Source: Corbicula japonica (taxonomy: Eukaryota; Mollusca; Bivalvia; Venerida; Cyrenidae). From it: 64,000 bases of DNA. Under the pieces are notes generated by a model, which was given only the letters and a program-made list of their open reading frames with translations, did not search any database and was not told where the DNA came from. This document shows, piece by piece, positions 39,101 to 54,100 of this stretch; the stretch's first letter is position 1; each line of letters begins with the position of its first letter. Location: contig JAZAYU010000002.1 in the NCBI GenBank assembly GCA_038501625.1, positions 17,164,053 through 17,228,052 on the forward strand, read 5' to 3'. Made by a program: the position numbers and the translations under genes.

Positions 39101-42100
39101 TTGTTAAAGATCATTTAAATTGATTGTTTTCAAAGAATAAAGAGTAAAACACTTCATCAATAAAAGAAACAAAGGCACAGTGACATTATCGATATAATGA
39201 TTAAATAAACTGCGTATGTGTAAGACAATCACAATGACGTCAAATGGCAATATTTTGAACGCATATTCTGAACGCAGATTGGAAGTATTTCAGTTTTTGG
39301 GGGGGGTATTTTTGTTTTAATTAAAAATATATAACGTGTCGATAGTTTTACGTTTTGTTACGTAACACGTACGGGGTTAAGCCCAAACAACACACAACTC
39401 TTGTGATCTCCCTTCGATTGTGTTTACCTAAATACTGAACACTTTCGAAGTAGATATTTTTTGAACAAATAGTGCAGTCTAGGCTGTCCAGCTTATGTTT
39501 TGTGCGAATTTTAATAGTGAAAATCATGAAAATGATACAAAATGTGTTTTTTCAGAAGTGGAATTTACATGGGAGAAAGTACGTGAAATCCTGAAAGGAT
39601 TACAAATAAACACAGACACCGACAAACATTTTTAATTACAGACACTGTGTAATTTCGTAAAGTTCAGAAAAGAGTTATGAAACTGTATCCCAAAAATTGC
39701 ATGTGTGCAGTCATTGTATGCATAAATGTGCAATCAACTTTACTAAAAAAAGTTTGGCATATTTTGCATTTAATGATTTGTTTAAAACCAGCTGCATGAA
39801 AACACATCTGATTATTAATTATATTTTCTGGTGAGGATGTAAAGATCGTCACTTCGACTTCCAGCACTCTAGAAAACAAATTTCTGTATCACACCGGCAG
39901 TTACACTGTCCAGGTTTACAAGTCTTAACAAGGTAAATTGTTGTATTTGTTTGCAAGAAGGAATTGTCTCCTCGACCGGGCCACCGTCCAAGTTTACAAG
40001 TCTTAACAAGGTAAACTGTTGTATTTGTTTGCAAGACGGAAGTGTCTCCTCGACCGGCAGCTTATACCATGTATACGGGTACTGCTGTCTCCTCGACCAG
40101 TTCAAGAATTGATGTTTGATACTATATTCACCCGTCTAAGTCATAAATTGTGTTTGAACTTGAACATAGACTTGCAAGAATAGCTGAAATTAGCTTCCCA
40201 AGTCTCAATGATACATAGACGATATGGCCAGGAGATTTGGCCCAGATTAATGAACTAAAAAGCCCAGGACATGCAGACGGCCAAGCTTTAAGACCATACC
40301 GCCCAGATAAATTGCTATCAAAACAACCTAACTTGAAAATTAAGTACATGCTGTACTACATTTAATAACAAAAAAATAAATCTGACACTGTTCACCATTT
40401 TTTCTGGAAGCTTGAATAAGCCGTGCGAATTCTTGTTGGAATAAATAAATAGAATATGTTTTGAACTTTTCTGTGCATTTCGTAATTTCACTAAATGAAA
40501 CAAGTGTTTAAGCCGGTATATGTAAGGGATATCTACCTAATTCACCATACAGCATATAAGAAGGTGTGCTCTTTCTAGAGAATGTAATTTTTCTTAAAAA
40601 TTCTCGGTGGACGCGTTCAATTAGATCGAGATTTTCCAACCCCCAAACTTCACAGCCATAAGTTAAAATAGGTATAAAAGTGTGATCAAACAGTTTAAGT
40701 ATCAAGTCAAGTGGTAAATCATCCGAATTTCTGGCTCGTATATACAGTAAATTCATTGCCTTTTTTGCTTGTTCCACATTGTTTTTACGAGTGCCTAAAA
40801 AAGAGCCATTGCTAGAGAATATAACTCCTAAATATTTGTATTGTTTAACTATTTCAATTTCACTAAGTCCGATGTAAAATTTAAATTTTGATGTATTCCG
40901 CGCTCCAAATACTTATTGTTTTTGCACACTGATAATTGCGTCTTTAATTTTTTCTTAATAGGGACCGTTCATGGGAACAAATATTTGAGTGTTAATTATG
41001 CACACCTGCACATAATCCCGCCGCAGATGATTTGAAAACAAGAAAAAATCGTCGCCACGCGCCGAAAACCAGGTTTTCATTTAATACTTATACTTTTGTA
41101 AAGAAAATATCTGATATGAAGAAACTGAACTTATATTTTTAGCAACAGTGACCTTGATCTTGATCACAGACTTCTGAGTAGAAATCCCTAGTTGCGTCTT
41201 GGTATCAGCTACCAAAAGAAAGTTTGGTGTCAATAGATCACAGCTAACCCAAGTAATAAGAAGAAACCTAAATTTCTATTTTTAGCAAAAATGACATAGA
41301 CCTTTATCACAGACACCTGGGTATCAATCCTAAGTGGTGTCTTGATATAAGCTACCCACAAACCAAGTTTGGTGTCAATAGGCAAAAGAAAACTCAAGCT
41401 ATTGAGCAGAAACTGAATTTCTATTTTTAGCTACAATGACCTTGAGCTTTATCACAGGCGCCTGGGTAGCAATCTCAAGCTGCATCTTGATATTAGATAC
41501 CAACACTAAGTTCGGCGTAAATATACCACAGCAAACTCAAGTTATCAAGGGAAAACTGAATTTCTATTTTTAGCAACAGTGACCTTGACCTTGATCACAG
41601 ATACCTGTGGCAATCCCAAACTGTCTTTTGATATCAGCTACTCATATACTAAGTTTGGCATCCAGAGGTAAAAGCAAACTCAAGTTATTGAGGGTAAGCT
41701 GAATTTCTATATTTAGCAAGTGACCTTGACCTTTATCACAGACACCTGGGTAGCAATCTCAAGCTGCCTGTTGATATAAGCTACCCACAAATCAAGCTAA
41801 GCGTAAACAGGCAATTTGGCATCAACAGATAACATTCACAAAATACTTAACAAAAAATCTTAGTCAAAAAGGGGCATAACTTTTGCAAAACACAGTCCGG
41901 GGTTATGAAACTTGACCTGATAATTGGTACTGTGATGTCAAACAATTATGTAAAGTTTCAAAGCTATACCTTGAATGGTAACTGAGAAAAACACAACTTT
42001 CACACAAAGCTTAACAAAATTCAGGCTCTCCAGCAGTATGTTATGAAAAACTAGGAGAAAACTAGGAAGCAACAGCACAAAAAACTAGGAGAAAACTAGG

Positions 42101-45100
42101 AAAAACTAGGAAGAAATTGTAAAAAACTAGGAACTGTTTAAAGTTATCGCTTTACCGTGTCATCTTTGCATATATAAATTTACCATTCATGCAGATTCAG
42201 AGGCGGATGAGCTGACTACTTCCTTGCTAAATCAGGTCTGGCTTACTGTTGTCAAACATAAACCAATGTTTTTTTATTCATTAATAAACATTAACAATTA
42301 ACAAACCAGAGTTAACCTGTTCAGTTCTTAAACATTCATATTCATATATATACACGATAATGACTGCTGTATATACTGTTATTGTTACAAAAAGAATCTT
42401 TTAGGTAGTAATACGCACAGTGTTCAACAAACATTTTAGAAACAATGCCATGTGTTAAAAATACCTGTCATTTTGCCATTATCTTAATAAAAAATTTAAC
42501 TATTTGAATAATGTACATAAATGTAAGTACATCAGTTTTTTAAGTTATATATAATTTTATACATACAGCTACATGGGTGCTTCGGGAGAAATTATAAAAA
42601 AAAATCCTGAAAATTATGCTTGGGATTTGGGTCCATCATTTGGACCACTGTTGTGTCCAAGGTAAAGCCCTGGCCAGGGGGGCCAGAGGCCCCCAGAAAC
42701 TCTTAAATTAAGCAGTAAGCAAGAACTGAAAGTGTGTTTTCCAGGTAAAACAACTTGTCAGGTCAAAAAAAAATTCTGTGGGACCCGTACTTTATCGTCT
42801 TGGCACAGCACTTATAATAAGCAACAACCGGAATATCAGGTTTCCTTAACCAAACTTCCTATTTGTCACCCAGTTAGTTGACTCCTCTAGCCAGTCCCTA
42901 TTACATTTATTTTAATATACTTTGTAGCAATTTGGAAACAAAACTTGATGTTTGAAACATTATCTCTTTTTTGTCGCTAACTATAGACTACATGTTTTTA
43001 ATCAAAGACCGCCATATTATCACAGATACTTTGTAATGACAAAATTCATTAAATTTTGATGAAGTAAATCTAAATTATATCAGCCTATCAAATGAGTTTT
43101 TAGAAACACAAGACTTTGTAAGATAAGCACAACTTTATTTGAATTTAGATTTATATCTTTGTCATAGGACTGACTATGCCCCCAAACAACTGATTTACAT
43201 GATTTGGAAAACTATCTCTCCAGGCTAAGATACAAATGGAAATTTCTCTAAACTCAGGGCTTTTTTCCTTCTTTAGTAGGGGCCGTTTATGGATGCCTTT
43301 CCCTCAGACAATTTCTTTAAAATCATGCAGTTTTCATTAATTATTCAATTATTTTCATTTTTATCTCTTTCTCATGTCATTTCTATCTTCTACACATTTG
43401 TTAATTGCAACTGTTACTTAGTTCAGATTTATTTTTGCCACATCACGGAGACCTTGAGCAATGCCCATTTCTTTGAAATCCTTATTTTTTATAGCCTTAG
43501 ATTTTTCTCTTTCAAAATCTTATTAGCCTTATCCACTTCAGCCTTTATCTCCTATTTATTTTTCTTAACCTTCTTGTTTTTATTTCTCGTCTTTCTGCTC
43601 TTTACAGCATCTAACGGTTGTTACCAAAATGCCTAAAGTAAGTGGAGAGGTAATGCACTTCACAGCTGTGTTGTAAAAATTTAACGTTGATCAACAGTAC
43701 TAAAGAAATACGTAAAATTTAATGTTCTAATCTTTTTGTTGTTTGATTATTTGAAAACAAAGACATTAAAATTAAATAAATAACCCAAATTACAAATACT
43801 TTGAAATATGGCAACAACTTAGTTTTGTCAGCAAAAGTATTAGGATACAGTTATAAGAGACATAACCAAACATTTAACTCACAATAAAAACAAATGGCAT
43901 TGTTTTTAAATGTTGACAACACATAGTTAAAGACAACTCATTAAAATTAAGTTTTGATAAAAGCTTTCCTTAGTGAACAAAGGTTGAGATGGCTGGGTTA
44001 CGCAACGATGACACCAGACCACACTGCCAGCATAGGAACATGTCAACTAAACAGCTTCTGAACATCTGCTGTAAAGATACTTTGCAAAACATGATTTAAA
44101 GGATTGCAAGTTGTAATTATGAAAAAAAATACTTCTTTATTTTAGTAAAAACTAGGAATACTAGGAGCTTTTTGTAAAAACTAGGAAAAGCTAGGAGCCA
44201 ATTCAAAAAACTAGGAAAACTAGGAAAACTAGGAAAAACTAGGAACGCTGGAAAGCCTGAAAATTTCTAAGTGAAAAAGGGGCATAACTTTGTCAAAATA
44301 AGTCAGGGATCATGAAACTTGTCCTCATAATTGGTATTGAGATGTCAGATAACTATTTTAAATTTCAAAGTTGTACCTTAAATGGTTACTGAGAAAATCA
44401 AAAATTTCACAAAAAACTTCACAAAATTTCTAAGTGAAAAAGGGGCATAACTTTGTCAAAATACAGTCAGGGATTATGAAACTTGTCCTGATAAATGGTA
44501 TTGATATGTCAGACAACTATGTTAAGTTTCAAAGTTGTATCTTGAACGGTTACTGAGAAAAACACAACTTTCACAAAAAACTTCACAAAATTTCTAAGTG
44601 AAAAAGGGGCATAACTTTGTCAAAATACAGTCAGGGATTATGAAACTTGTCCTGATAATTGGTATTGATATGTCAGACAACTATGTTAAGTTTCAAAGTT
44701 GTACCTTGAACGGTTACTGAGAAAAACACAACTTTCACAAAAAACTTCACAAAATGTTGACGCCCGCCCGCCCGCCCAACGACATACCCCAATCTAATAA
44801 CCAGGATTTTTCTAAAGAAAACCTGGTTAATTATCAATTTGAAAGTAATCAATTCAAATGTAAACAAAAGAGACAATAATTTTTTACTTTGAAGTATGGT
44901 CACCAAAATTTAATCTTATAACTTAAAATTAAAACAATATGCATTTTTATATCATATCTCAATCAATTCTGATATAGTTCTGTTTTTAGATTACACATTA
45001 GACAGTTCCTGTTACAATTAATCCTTTATAAAAATAGTCATTAAAATAATTGAACGATCAACTAAGTGTTGTTGAAATATTACAGACTGAATGTTATTTA

Positions 45101-48100
45101 TCTTACAAAATATACTAAAATATACGAATATAGGTATAATATAAACCATACTATTACTTCTAATTAAAAAGATCATGTTAATACTGGCATTCGGGCATTT
45201 TTATGAATGTATTGAACGGAGACGAATATATGACTTTTTGTGATAAAATAAGATATTTACTTCTTCGCAGTAATGCTGATTCAGTGGTAATTATTATGAT
45301 TTCCAACAAACGACAACAACAAACTGTACTGCGAAGTAACAACAGTGAAGTTAAATAAAAATAGCGAATTCAAAAATTTTCTGACTAGTGAAATGAGAAC
45401 AATTTTCAATGCAGCATATACAACTCAAAGAATAAAAGAATTTATATGTAATAAGGAATAAAAAAATGTTAAGAGATACATCCGTTGCGAAATCTAAGGT
45501 TTTAGAATTGAGATTACTGATTTCCCACATCGGGGATTTCAATTATCAATAGATGCAGATTGTTGCATCTAGTTTTTTTCCACATTTGAACCCACCTAAT
45601 TGAGCTTTAGGTCATTTTGATGCATGAAAATTTAGGATACATGGTCAAATTTTGCAAGAATAAAGATAAATACAATGTATTGTGTCTTAGACTCTAATTA
45701 TGAAGTTAATACTTATTTGACCCCTGAACATGATTATATTACTAGATAAGTGTTCAGTTGAACACTTGTGTCGCCCTCTGGTGCTATCTCGGAATGAAAA
45801 TGCAAGTACAAAAAGGGGCATAGCTCCATCAAATGTGAAGTTGACCTAAAGAATTTTGCATCATCATGAGCGTGGTGTCATAAGCAATATAATTTGAAAG
45901 TTTGATGTTAAAATATTAAGAAATGACAAGTTATAGCCAACGTTAAGTTTTCGTGTAAAAATCCATTACAAAAGGGGGCATAACTCCATCAAATGTGACA
46001 TTGACCTTGAGAATTTGGCATCATCTCGAGCGTGTTGTCATAAGCAATATTAATTTGAAAGTTTGATAAAGAAATATTAAGAAATGGCAAAGTTATAGCC
46101 AACGTTAAGTTTTCGTGACGGACCGACGGACGGACGGACAAAGCAGTCCCTATGTATCGCCGTTTCTTCGAAAGGGCGACACAAAAATGAAGTTAAAGCA
46201 CTTTTATAAGTAGTTAAGTTCAATCAACACAAGATATGACCTGCAACTATTTGATTATGACCCCTTAAAAAATCTCAACAGGGGTCAAACAACCCCTGTT
46301 TTTCAAAAGCTATTGAAATCCCTGCACGTCTTATAAGACTCTTTTTAACAAGCAAAAGACAGTTGCTGGCTCATTGGATGTGATAAATTTGTGAAGAAAA
46401 AAACATATATAAAAGAAAATATAATACTTAACCAGGGCTTCCTGTACTAAATCTGAAAAGTCATTTTCATCACATTTTAGCAGATTCAGCCAAAAAGTAA
46501 AAGGGTAAAATGCAATAAACATGTCCACAATATTAATCACTATTATTGCAAAATTTGTCCACTTTTCTAAATTCTCCAACATAATGACCCCATACTCAAA
46601 ATGGTGGGGGCGGTGTCAAATGTGAAAAAAATCAAATATGCTTGCATCAAAATGCAAGAATCTGCATCTAATGTCCCTAAATGATATTTTCTAATGAAAT
46701 AACTTTTTAGTTAAAAGGCATTGAAAGTCCTTTCCTTGATATATATGCATTTTTACGCGTGTGCGACCAGTGTAGATCCAGATCAGCCGGCACATCCATG
46801 CCGTCTGAACAGGATCTGCACTGGTCGCATTTTGGTCAGAAATAACCTAATGAATAAAAAAGCGAACAGTTAGATCCTGATCAGATGGCACGGATGTACC
46901 GGCTGATCTGGATCTAAACTGTTCGCCCTTGCAATAAAGGTGTATCTGTACAGGAAAGGGTTAATATTTCTGACAACAAACTAAGAATATATTATCTGAC
47001 TTAACTCAGTTATAATAGTAACTGAAATAGCTTTATGAAGTAGAGTAATTTCTGAAATAGATTTTAGTTGAAGATGATAATATTCATTAAGAAAGATTGT
47101 TCATGTCATTCTTAGGGGCATAACTGAACATGATTGATCATGTCCCTTTGATCCCCTTTCTGCCATATATAATATATGCCTTTTATCACATTGATCATGT
47201 CCCTTTGAGCCCCTTTCTGCCATATATAATATATGCCTTTTATCACATTGATCATGTCCCTTTGATCCCTTTTCTGCCATATATATATATGCCTTTTATC
47301 ACATTGATCATGTCCCTTTGAGCCCCTTTCTGCCATATATAATATATGCCTTTTATCACATTGATCATGTCCCTTTGATCCCCTTTCTGCCACATATATA
47401 TATGCCTTTTATCACATTGATCATGTCCCTTTGATCCCCTTTCTGCCATATATAATATATGCCTTTTATCACATGTGCATCTAGTGTAGATCCGGATCAG
47501 ACTGAACATTTGTGCAATCTGATCAGGATCTACACTGGTCACATCTTGTACAGAAATAACCTTATGAATCTAAAACTGAACAGTGCAGATCCTGATCAAA
47601 CAGCAGAGATGCAGGGTGATCTAATTCTACACTGTATGCCCATGCCATAAACTAAAGGTGCATATATGGAGTTAAGGGTTAAAGTAAGAAATGGATTTTC
47701 TGTGCAAAATACAAGTATTTCATGTTTTATGTCAACTCTTTCCTGGTTAGTAGACATAAATTAGTATGCACAAGTCTGTATAAAGCAGCCTACATGGGTA
47801 CAGCTTTTATTCCACGTGTGACAAGGTTAGACCATATCAACTTGCATATCAGCGGAGGCTGATCAGAGTCTGTTTATGTTTAGATCTTTTAGGTACATGT
47901 ACTTTGTGAACAAGATTCAAAGAGTGTAGATTCTGATCAGATGGATGCCGCAAATGCATTAAAAGGGTCTAAATAGAGTTGACAGATAACAGTGGGGAAA
48001 GGGTGTTTAGGGCTTTGCTAATGAAATGAATATAAAGAGCCCCTTTATCTGGTTTATTAGGTTGGACACTTCCTTAAAATATGATTACATTAACATAATG

Positions 48101-51100
48101 CTGACTCCCTGTGACACATTGTTATACATGAAACCAAGATCAAATAGACTTTCACAGGGTTCCTGTGTAATTACTTTGAAAGTGGAAATAATCAAGAGAA
48201 ATACAAAGAAAAGAAATAAGCGATAATAATATAAGAAATAAATATAAATTTGCTAACCCAACAATTTCCGTACTATGATTGACACAAAAAATTTGTTGTG
48301 CCTCTTTCATTTACTAAATGACATTTATAATAATATAAGGACATTGGCATTGCTTTAAGTTGTGATGTATTGCTTTAAAGCATGAATATAATATTATATT
48401 ACCATCATCAAGTTCAACTACTGTTACGCATCCTGACATGCACTTCATTGTTTGAAATGAATTGAAATTGGTACTTGTGTAAATATTAAGTTGTATTCCA
48501 CCCAGGGCTAGGCATTCTGGGCACCCGGCAGTGATGCATTTTGATCCTGATATTGCTCGATCAAACTTAGCTTGTAATATTTTTGTATTTGTCCTGTTCG
48601 ATTGCTTTCATTGTTCTTTTTTTCATTTATTTCAGTAGTTCTCCTAAAATTACTTTTTAGCTCATCTGTCTCATAGTGACAGGGTGTGCTTTTTTGATCG
48701 CCTTTCCTCCGGCGTCCGTTCACAATTTTTGTTCACACTCTAGCGGTCTTAATTTTTATCCGATCTTCTTTAAGCTTTGTCAGAATGTTTATCAATGATA
48801 CCTAGGTCAAGTTCGAAACTGGGTCATGTGACCATGAAAACTAGGTCACTAGGTCAAATTATAGAAAAACATTGTCCACACTCTAGTGGTCTTAATTTTG
48901 GTTCGATCTTCTTCAAGCTTGGTCAGAATGTTTATCTCAATCTTATCTAGGTCAATTTCGGGTCATGTGACCTTGAACACTAGGTCACTAGGTTAAGTTA
49001 TAATAAAAGCTTGTCTGCACTCTAGTGGCCTTATTTTTGGTCTGATATTCACTTTCATTACCATTAGATCTTGGTTCCTTTCTTGAAATTGCCATATTGC
49101 ATTATGAATTCAAGAGTTATGGTCCCTGAAAGTGCCAAAATTAACTATTTAGACCTTGTTTGCACAATAGCAGCTTCATTTCTTATTTGAATTTAATCAG
49201 ACTTGTACAATAACTGAGTAACTATAAGATCTCCGTTCCTTTCTTTAACTGGCTAGATTCCATAATTTGGTTTAGAGTTATGGCCCTAGAAAGAGCCAAA
49301 GTAAGCTATTTTGGCAATTGCATTTGCATCCACTGACTCTTGTATCTATAGAGCAAATGTTGACAGTTGAGCGACCCAGGGTCCTATGGACTCTCTTGTT
49401 TAATATTTTGGCCAGTTTTATTATGGATGGTTTCTGCATTTTTGCAAGCATATGGCATGTCTTCCATGGAGTTTCTTCATTCTGTTCAGTTATAACTTAT
49501 TATATATCTACAATGGCTGGAATAAAACTGGAATTCCCGTTACATTGCACATTATGGGTTTATTTAATTTTGATTATGTTTAAGCTCCGTTGGCTTCTAG
49601 CACTTTCAGTGCTTTGATTGTTTATTATTTTCTAGAAGTGTAATTAATAGAGCTTTTGTTCGCTTGGCGTTCCATAGAGAATTTTTTTGTCAGTTTTATG
49701 GCAATTATGTACTCTCACATACAATTTAATGATTATACAATTACATGTATAAAACAAACCATTCGTATTTCTCTGTGGTTCTTCCCCATACTACATTGAT
49801 GTAAAGATTGAACGTGATACAGCACACCCAAAGCAACACAGCCCAGTCTGAAAGATAAACCATAATTAATTAATTATACTGAAATACAAACAAAACAGTT
49901 GATCAAGGCAAAAATATTATTACACTTCAGTAAAACCCCTTATAAAGACCAACTAAAAACTAAGCCACCACAAAATAAGACCACCACTATTAATTTAAAT
50001 GTCCCTTACAACAGTTTTGCACCATTTTTACCCTGCAATTACGACCACCTATTAAAACCATTTTTGTCCAGTCCCATAGGCGGTCTTAATAGAGGCGTTT
50101 CACTGTATAACAAGAGCCAGTCGGAAACGACAGCACGCTCGACTATTCGAGGTCAAACAAATTTAAGCATATTTAAAACTGGGCTTCATTTAAACTGGGG
50201 AGTGATTCAGGAGTTTATGACACCCAACACACACACATGAACAAAAGTTTCTTAATCCAAGTTAGGAAATCAATAAATTACACTTAATTAATAATTGTAG
50301 TTTTTTTTAGAGGGTTTACACAACCCAGTCAATACACCCTTGCCCACCTATAGTGTGGTGTAGTATAGTAACGTATGGTATTGTTGTTGGTGGTGTTGTT
50401 GACGGTGTTGTTGGTGGTGTTGTTGGTGGTGGAATTGTTGTTGTTATTAGGGTTTTTGTTGGTTGTGTTGTTGGTGTTGTTGTTGTTGGTGGTGGTGGTG
50501 TTGTTGTCAGTGTTGTTGCTGTTGGTGGTGGTTGTTGATGCTATTGTTGGTGTTGATGTTGTTGTTGAAGGTGTTGTTGACGGTGTTGTTGGTGGTGTAG
50601 TTGTTGTTATTTGTGTTATTGTTGGTTGTGTTGTTGGTGTTATTGTTGGTGGTGGTGTTGGTGGTATGTGGTGGGGGGTGGTGGAAGTGTGGTGTGGTGT
50701 GGTGGGGGGTGGTGGGTGGGTGGTGGTGGTGGGTGGTGGTGGTGGGTAGTGGTAGGGGGTGGTGGTGGGTGGGTGGGTATGGGGTGGGTGGGGGTGGGGT
50801 GGGTGGGTGGTGGGTGGGTGTGGGTTGGTGGTGGGTGGGTGGATGGGGTGGGAGGGTGGGGGGTGGGTGGGGGTGGTGGTGGGGGTGGTGGGTGGGTGTG
50901 GGTGGGGGTGGGTGGGTGGTGGTGGTGGGTTGTGGTGTGGTGTGGTGGGTGGTGGTGGGTGGATGGTGGTGGGGGGGTTGGTGGATGGGTGGGTGGGTGT
51001 GGGGTGGGTGGGGGTTGGTGGGTGTGGGGTGGGTGGTGGTGGTGGGTGGTGGTGGTGGAAGGTGGTGGTGGGAGGTGGGTGTGGGGTGGGTGTGGGGTGG

Positions 51101-54100
51101 TGGTGGGTGGGTGGCTTGGGTGGGTGGGTGTGGGGTGGGGGTGGTGGTGGGTGGTGGGTGGGTGGGTGTAGGGTGGGTGGTGGTGGTGGGGGTGCTGGTG
51201 GGTGGTGGTGTGGTGTGGTGTGGTGTGGTGTGGTGTGGTGTGGTGTGGTGTGGTGTGGTGTGGTGTGGTATGGTATGGTATGGTATAGTATAGTATAGTA
51301 TAGTATAGTATAGTATAGTATAGTATAGTATAGTATAGTATAGTATAGTATAGTATAGTATAACCACTCAACACTTTCAACCAATTTGAAAGTATGTTAA
51401 GTACATCTGTTTTAAACCTTTTCTATAGCATTACCTATGAAAAACACTAACATTGAAACTTTAACCATAATTTCTAAGTCTTAATTCTAATTTCTAAGCG
51501 AAAAAGGGCAAAAATTAAATAAAAAAAGCAAGGATGAGTTATGGGCCTTTGAAAATCACCTGATGTATGATAAAATAAAGGTATACAAAGTTTTAAAGTT
51601 GTCGTTTTAATAGAATGAAAGATATGAGGTTTCACCAGCTTGCACGCAAACTTTAACCTTAATTTCTAAGTCTAAAAAGGGCAATAATTTGATATAAATC
51701 AAAGAAAGAGTTATGGTTCTTGGCATACATAGTCAGGGTCATGATAGTGAACAAGTTTCAAAGCTATAGTACAAGTATGAAAGTAACTAGCTTGCACGCA
51801 AACTTTAACCTCAAATTCTAAGTTGAAAAAGGGCCATAATTTGATTAAAAATTAAAGAAAGAGTTATGGTTCTTGGCATACATAGTCAGGGTCATGATGG
51901 TAAACAAGTGTTGAAAGTTTCAAAGCTATAGTACAAGAAGTATGAAAGTAACTAGCTTGCACGCAAACTTTAACCTGAAATTCTAAGTTAAAAAAGGGCC
52001 ATAATTTGAACAAAATGGAAGTTAGAGTTATGCTTCTTGGCATACCCACTCGGGATATGATATTGAACAAGTGCTGAAAGTTTCAAAGCTGTAGTATAAG
52101 TACATGTAGTATGGAAGTTACGGGTTTGTACACTAGCTTGCACACAAACTTTAACCTGAAATTCTAAGTCGAAAAAGGGCTATAATTTGAATAAAATGAA
52201 AGTTAGAGTTTTGGTTCTTGGCATACACACTTGGGAGTTGATGATGAACAAGTGTGCCAAGTTTCAAAGTTGTAGTATAAGTAGTATTGAAGTTATGTGT
52301 TTGTACAGTAGCTTGCACGCAAACTTTAACCTGAAATTCTAAGTCGAAAAAAGGGCCATAATTTGATGAAAATAAAAGTTAGAGTTATGGTTCTTGGCAT
52401 ACACACTCGGGACATGATGATGAACAATATTGCCAAGTTTCAAAGCTGTAGTTTAAGTAGTATTTAAGTTATGTGTTTGTACTGTAGCTTGCACGCAAAC
52501 TTTAACCTGAAATTCTAAGTCAAAAAAGGGCCATAATTTGATCAAAATGAAAGTTAGAGTTATGGTTCTTGGCATACACACTCGGGACATGATGATGAAC
52601 AAGTGTGCCAAGTTTCAAAGCTGTAGTATAAGTTGTATTGAAGTTATGTGTCTGTACATTAGCTTGCACGCAAACTTTAACCTGAAATTCTAAGTTGAAA
52701 AAGGGCCATAATTTGATCAAATTGAAAGTTAGAGTTATGGTTCTTGGCATACATACTCGGGACATGATGATGAACAAGTGTGCCAAGTTTTAAAGCTGTA
52801 GCTATAGTAGTTTTTAAGATATCAGTAGGTTGCACTCAAACTTTAACCAAAGCGGAACGCCGACGCCCAAGTGAGTACAATAGCTCGACATATTCTTCGA
52901 ATAGTCGAGCTAAAAATAAATTTACCAAATTATGTTATTTTTTATAGAGAGTTTCATATTTGAAGCAACCGCATAAGGAATGAATAATACTACTCATAAC
53001 ACTAATAATATAATTTCAACATATTACAAAGCAGTTGTACTCACCTATACCTTAAACAAATACCAATTTCTGAAAGTTATCAAATCTCAATTTCTGAATT
53101 ATTTATGCATGATATCACTTTAAGGTAACATTAAATGAAATTATGAACACACAAATAAGCTTTACCTGTGCATAATAAAATTAAAATGTTATGACCGGTA
53201 TTTTTACTTGCATCACAACTGTATATCCACAATTTAATTTCTTCAATAAATGTAAAGGCTACACATACCAAAACATTCCTATTAAAGGCCCCACTCCTAA
53301 TAAACACAACCCAGAAAATGAGTTGATCTTTAAGTTATTATCTAATATCCTTCTAATATTTAAAACAAGAGGGCCATGATGGCCCTGAATCGCTCACCTG
53401 AGTATGTTTTTCATGAAGCAACACTGCCTTGCTATGAAATGTTGGCACAATATGAGTTTCATCCTCGATCACAGACACCTGTGTAGCAATCCCAAGCTGT
53501 TTTTGATATAAGCTACCCATACAACAAGTTTGGAGTCAATAGGCCAAAGCAAACTCAAGTTATTAAGTGAAAATTGAATTTCTATTTTTAGCTACAGTGG
53601 CCGTGACCTTGACCACAGACATCTAGGTAGCAATCCCAAGCTGCCCGTTGATATAAAATACCCATATACCAAGTTTGGAGTAAATAGGCCAAAACAGACT
53701 CAAGTTATTAAGCAGAAACTGAATTTTTATTTTGATCAATAGTGACCTTGACCTTGATCACAGACACCTGGGTAGTAATCCAAAGCTGCTTCTTAGTATA
53801 AGCTACCTATACACCAAGTTTGGAGTCAATTTGCCAAAGCAAACTTAAGTTATTGAGTGGAAACTGAATTTCTATTTTTAGCAACAGTGACCTTGACCTT
53901 GATCACAGTGATCTGGGTAGCAAACCCAAGCTGCCTTTTGATATAAGCTTACCATATACCTAGTTTGGAGTCAATTGGCCAAAGCAAACTCAAGTTATTA
54001 AGCAGAAACTGAATTTCTATTTTTAGCAACAGTGACCTTGACCTTGATCACAGACACCTGGGTAGCAATCCCAAGCTGCTTCTTGAAATTAGCTACCCGT

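Noticed and set aside
43289..43636. 115-codon hydrophobic frame inside the 42025-44264 element
   Set aside because: Its start overlaps a dispersed repeat also found at 63713-63790, and the composition is T-rich noise; no transposase motif.
46331..46582. 83-codon minus-strand frame with a hydrophobic stretch
   Set aside because: Lies between the TM3 and TM4 exons but fits no receptor segment, and no phase-compatible splice sites give a use for it.
47112..47542. Overlapping frames of 63-96 codons with repeating peptide
   Set aside because: Produced by a 57-bp minisatellite whose unit is a multiple of three.
50329..51384. Very long open frames on both strands (up to 351 codons, His/Thr/Pro-rich or Gly/Val/Trp-rich)
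   Set aside because: They lie in a simple repeat that cannot form stops in several frames at once; no start context, splice signal or domain.
53045..53069. 25-nt minus-strand segment with good acceptor (ACTTTCAG) and donor (ATAG/GTGAGT) between receptor exons
   Set aside because: Including it would shift the receptor frame, while direct joining of 54789-54849 to 49760-49847 gives a perfect family match. It could be a poison exon but there is no evidence.
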